Source: Acidobacteriota bacterium (GTDB lineage Bacteria; Planctomycetota; Phycisphaerae; WQYP01; JAJZKJ01). From it: 9,703 bases of DNA. The translations under genes and the position numbers were made by a program. Of this stretch, positions 7,219-9,703 are shown piece by piece; position 1 is the first letter of the stretch; each line of letters opens with the position of its first letter. Below the pieces are notes generated by a model. The model was not told the origin of the DNA, searched no databases, and saw only the letters and a list, made by a program, of their open reading frames with translations. The stretch is from the NCBI GenBank assembly GCA_021804195.1, contig JAJZKJ010000050.1, positions 1-9,703 on the forward strand. Reading direction: 5' to 3'.

Positions 7219-8487
7219 CTACACCCACTGATACGGCGCAACATCCGCGGAACTCAATTGCACCTCCAGAGACGGGAATCGCTCCGCGAGTTTATCGCGG
7301 AGCATCCGCAGCGCCGGTTTTTCGCTGCGACCGTGCCCCAGGCAGAGAGCCGAGATTCCCGCGGCGCGCAACGCCAGCATGTCATGATGTTTTAATTCGC
7401 CGGTGATGACGGCGTCGAAAGATCGCTTCCCGCCGGCCGCGATCGGCAACCGGCCGCAACTGCCGGCCAGAACCGCCAGCGTGGAAATCACGCGATCCGG
7501 CGGGCCTACAAGTTGCACGTGATCGAGACCGAGCGATTGTTTGGCATGTTGCGCCAGCGCCGCCAGCGACAGCGGTTTTTCCAGCGCCGCCAGCCGGCCC
7601 AGCCCCGGTTCTTCCGGCAAGTTTTCCATGGTCAATAAATCAAAGGCGGGTTCCTCATAGGGATGCGAATCACGCATCGCCTGAACCACAGCGTCCAGGC
7701 ACGAGATCGGCACTACAGTTTCAAACCGCACTTCCGGGACGAATTCCAGCCGCCCCTTTTCTCCAACCGCCGGCGATGTGGATTCATCGCCGAAAAATGT
7801 ACCCGTGCCTTTGGTTCGGAAGCTGCACTGGCTGTAGCGGGTGCGGTTACCGATGCGCCCCGCGCCGGCGGTAAACACCGCGCCGGCGATCTCTTCCACG
7901 TGACTTTCCGGAACAAACACCACCAGCTTGACGTGCCGCCGCCGGGGAGGCAATACCAGCGATCCGCATACCCGCAGGCGCAGCGCGGCGGCCAGCACGT
8001 CATTGGTACCGCCCACGGCCGCGTCCAACGCCGTATGCGGGCTGTAAATGGCCACGCCGTGATAAGCCAGTTCCACCGCCAAGGAAGCCGGCTCGTTACC
8101 CTGGGCGCACAAATGTTCGAGTGGTTTGAAAATCGGCGGGTGGTAGCATACCAGTAGATCAATTCCCTTTTGGATCATTTCATCGCGTACCGGGGGCGTG
8201 AGGTCCAGGGCTATAAATATTCTGGCCACCGAGCAGGGGGATGGCGGCGCCGAAAGCAGGCCCACCTTGTCCCATTCTTCCGCCAGATGAGGCGGGGCGA
8301 TGGAATCCAGATACTCCCGGACATTATGCAGGTCTTCGCAGGAGCGACCCTGTACGCCGCCGGTCCAGATATTCACACAACGGCGGCGAACCGGTTCTCT
8401 CGACAAGGAGCCGGCGATCCCGGCATCAGATACTTTTCCGGTCGTCGATTTTCCCGGGTTTGAATCTCTGAGCGGTTGGTCAGCCAT
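7219..8487 (-). CDS. Nif3-like dinuclear metal center protein with inserted CutA-like domain
   Basis: A 422-residue member of the Nif3/YbgI/YqfO family (GTP cyclohydrolase I type 2-like fold; often called DUF34), whose true function is unsettled. The Nif3 core starts near residue 53 (LHNVREYLDSIAPPHLAEEWDKVGLL). The metal-site motifs are YHPPIF (115-120), YSPHTALDAA (148-157, His151 and Asp155), ITGELKHHD (361-369) and GHGRSE (384-389, His385 and Glu389). The first His of the usual HHP motif is Tyr115. A YqfO-type CutA/PII-like insert occupies about 185-290 (HVKLVVFVPE to HPYEEPAFDL), so this is the long form (YqfO is about 370 residues). The first 50 residues are polar and unrelated to the fold. 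ATG at 8487 follows AGGAG by 7 nt and overlaps the pabC stop by 8 nt, pointing to translational coupling. The frame is open to 8652, but that part is pabC coding sequence. Confidence 0.88.
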   Translation of the reverse strand: MADQPLRDSNPGKSTTGKVSDAGIAGSLSREPVRRRCVNIWTGGVQGRSCEDLHNVREYLDSIAPPHLAEEWDKVGLLSAPPSPCSVARIFIALDLTPPVRDEMIQKGIDLLVCYHPPIFKPLEHLCAQGNEPASLAVELAYHGVAIYSPHTALDAAVGGTNDVLAAALRLRVCGSLVLPPRRRHVKLVVFVPESHVEEIAGAVFTAGAGRIGNRTRYSQCSFRTKGTGTFFGDESTSPAVGEKGRLEFVPEVRFETVVPISCLDAVVQAMRDSHPYEEPAFDLLTMENLPEEPGLGRLAALEKPLSLAALAQHAKQSLGLDHVQLVGPPDRVISTLAVLAGSCGRLPIAAGGKRSFDAVITGELKHHDMLALRAAGISALCLGHGRSEKPALRMLRDKLAERFPSLEVQLSSADVAPYQWV

Positions 8488-9412
8488 GACATTGCTCCTG
8501 AACCTTTTGCTCGTAAATTCGGCGGATCTGGTTCGTGAGAGGCCCCGGTTTTTCATCGCCGACCGCGTGCCGCTCCACTCGCACCACCGGCATGACTCCC
8601 ATGATGGCGTTGGTAAGAAAGATTTCCTTTGCCGTAAGTACATCTTGGACATTCAAAACTTTTTCCTGTACCGGCAGGCCATGTGTGGCGGCAAGCTCCA
8701 GCACGGTTTGGCGGGTGATTCCCGGCAGCGCCAGGCGACAGCCAGGCTGACCCGGCATTTGCCACGGCGGCGTACCAATGGCGCCACCGCCATCAACCAG
8801 AAAAACGTTGCTGATGCACCCCTCGGCCAGTACCGAGAATTGTCGGGATTCCGCGGCGGTAAACCAGAGCGCTTCACCCGCCCCGCACTTTTGCGCTTGC
8901 CGCAATCCCAGCAGCCGATCCATATAACTGATGGTTTTATGGCCGCAGAGAGGTGAATGAGGGTTCTGGTAATACGACGAAACCGCCACCGTCATGCCTT
9001 TTTCATACAGCGCCGGCGGGTAGGCGGCCAACGGCCCGGCGGAAATAAGCACGGTGCGGGGCGGATCCCAATCCTGCTGGCTATCGGGATCGGGATGGTG
9101 GTCGGGAACGGGCGCCGAGATATCGCCGGGCGTTAGAGTGATTCGCACACGCGCGGTGAAAAGGCCGTTGGTTTCCATGAGTTCGGCTACAAGCTCGGCG
9201 GTGGCGGCGGTGTCCAGTTGCACGGCGAATCCCAGTTCCCGCGCGCTCTCGTGGAGTCTATGCAGATGCTCCGCCAGGCGAAAGACCCGCCCGTTGCCGG
9301 CGAGCATCGTTTCAAACAACCCCGCTCCGTGCAGAAAACCGGCATCGAAAGGGGGAATCCGCGCGGCTTCATACGGCGTGATTTGTCCGTTGATTGCGAC
9401 AAAATCCGACAT
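8480..9412 (-). CDS. pabC: Class IV aminotransferase, PabC-like (aminodeoxychorismate lyase)
   Basis: A 310-residue fold-type IV PLP enzyme (branched-chain aminotransferase / D-amino-acid aminotransferase / 4-amino-4-deoxychorismate lyase family). The N-terminus VAINGQITPYEAARIPPFD followed by GFLHGAGLFETM (25-36) is standard. The PLP lysine is Lys159 (GHKTISYM), Glu197 lies in LAEGCISNVFLV, and LPGITRQTVLELA (229-241) and EIFLTNAIMGVMPV (263-276) complete the signature. KTISYMDRLLG and LTNAIMGVMPV fit the PabC/D-aminotransferase branch better than IlvE. PabC makes p-aminobenzoate for folate; the exact substrate is unproven. A Pro/Asp-rich insert at about 101-118 is unusual. The start ATG at 9412 is set by homology: no Shine-Dalgarno precedes it, and the upstream DNA is antisense to the murQ fragment. 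Its stop overlaps the nif3 start by 8 nt. Confidence 0.82.
   Translation of the reverse strand: MSDFVAINGQITPYEAARIPPFDAGFLHGAGLFETMLAGNGRVFRLAEHLHRLHESARELGFAVQLDTAATAELVAELMETNGLFTARVRITLTPGDISAPVPDHHPDPDSQQDWDPPRTVLISAGPLAAYPPALYEKGMTVAVSSYYQNPHSPLCGHKTISYMDRLLGLRQAQKCGAGEALWFTAAESRQFSVLAEGCISNVFLVDGGGAIGTPPWQMPGQPGCRLALPGITRQTVLELAATHGLPVQEKVLNVQDVLTAKEIFLTNAIMGVMPVVRVERHAVGDEKPGPLTNQIRRIYEQKVQEQCHG
8495..8499 (-). promoter_or_regulatory. Ribosome binding site deciding the nif3 start
   Basis: AGGAG on the minus strand, 7 nt before the ATG at 8487 and lying inside the last codons of pabC. It fixes the nif3 start and supports coupled translation. Confidence 0.65.
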
Positions 9413-9464
9413 ACAAAACGTTGAGGATACCAGAAAAAAAAAGCATTGCACGGCGTTTTCCCGC

Positions 9465-9703
9465 TTGGGTGACACTTGCGGCACCACGCCTTTTGTGCAC
9501 GGGGTGATAGAAGAAGCGCGCCGCCTCGGAGCCAGAACCATTTTCCTGACCTGCACCGCGCGGGAGCACATTCGTGTCCCAGCGGATTTGTTCATCTGCC
9601 TGCCCACCGGGCCGGAAGTGATCGCCGGCTCCACGCGGCTCAAGGCCGGCACCGCCACCAAGACGGTTCTCAACATCATCAGCACCCTGGCGATGGTGCA
9701 GAT
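9465..9703 (+). pseudogene. murQ: 5'-truncated murQ (N-acetylmuramic acid 6-phosphate etherase)
   Basis: The plus-strand frame from about 9474 reads TCGTTPFVHG, then EEARRLGARTIFLTC, then TGPEVIAGSTRLKAGTATKT and LNIISTLAMVQ, running off the window. This is the SIS-domain core of MurQ, which cleaves the D-lactyl ether of MurNAc-6-phosphate in peptidoglycan recycling. Aligned to E. coli MurQ (298 residues), the match begins at about residue 140 (ASGRTPYV). The first ~139 residues, including the catalytic Glu83 and Glu114, are missing. Upstream codons in this frame do not resemble MurQ, and from 9412 leftward the DNA is the pabC gene. A TTG at 9465 is the nearest possible start. The piece is probably a non-functional remnant; alternatives are a rearrangement or assembly join at 9413-9475, or a short divergent homologue with another function. 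The 3' end is not visible. Confidence 0.72.

Noticed and set aside
9434..9442. A9/T9 run as a Rho-independent terminator on the minus strand
   Set aside because: No stable GC-rich stem precedes the T-run, and it would lie just before the pabC start.
9413..9685. In-frame upstream extension of the pabC reading frame to 9685
   Set aside because: The extension is antisense to the murQ fragment and unlike any class IV aminotransferase; the family N-terminus begins at the ATG at 9412.
1..9703. Search for CRISPR arrays, tRNA/rRNA genes, insertion sequences, phage or defence genes
   Set aside because: No direct-repeat arrays, no tRNA-like motifs in the gaps, no transposase or nuclease domains; the content is housekeeping, so no new system is claimed.

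Overview
The window is a GC-rich, gene-dense bacterial chromosome segment with ordinary housekeeping content. The organism is probably a planctomycete (Planctomycetota, perhaps Phycisphaerae). I infer this from the LolA-like periplasmic protein with the motif set FDG..W / PPG / LGxGPxPxPIGQ, from a stand-alone degenerate receiver protein of a type I associate with planctomycetes, from the long low-complexity N-termini, and from the Nif3 protein with a eukaryote-like YHPPIF signature. No 16S gene or other decisive marker is present, so the phylum call is moderate.

Layout, left to right. (1) 1-954 (+): the C-terminal 317 residues of a serine carboxypeptidase (family S10) entering from outside the window, with all three catalytic residues visible. 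It converges on (2) a minus-strand cluster read from 3414 down to 971: a sugar phosphate isomerase/epimerase-like TIM barrel, then ygfZ (folate-binding Fe-S repair protein), then a 123-residue degenerate receiver protein. The gaps are 28 and 19 nt, so one transcript is likely. (3) 3593-4417 (+): a secreted LolA-like protein, transcribed divergently from the isomerase across a 178-bp promoter region. (4) 4418-4617: a 200-bp convergent gap with only weak hairpins. (5) A second minus-strand cluster: pabC-like class IV aminotransferase (9412-8480) overlapping nif3 (8487-7219) by 8 nt; then a 119-bp gap holding a perfect TATAAT; then a secreted SurA/parvulin-type foldase (7099-5951) and an AlaC-type class I aminotransferase (5931-4618), 19 nt apart. 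(6) 9465-9703 (+): the middle of murQ (N-acetylmuramic acid 6-phosphate etherase), lacking its 5' part because the pabC start sits where the murQ N-terminus should be.

Functional themes are amino-acid/PLP metabolism (AlaC, PabC), folate or one-carbon links (PabC makes p-aminobenzoate for folate; YgfZ binds folate), envelope protein handling (SurA-like, LolA-like, S10 peptidase) and peptidoglycan recycling (broken murQ). I see no defence system, phage, insertion sequence, CRISPR array, tRNA or rRNA. The points that most deserve a second look are the truncated murQ with its breakpoint next to pabC, the receiver protein with Asn in place of the phospho-acceptor Asp, the Nif3 protein with Tyr for a metal-ligand His and a eukaryote-like motif, and the parvulin domain lacking its first His.
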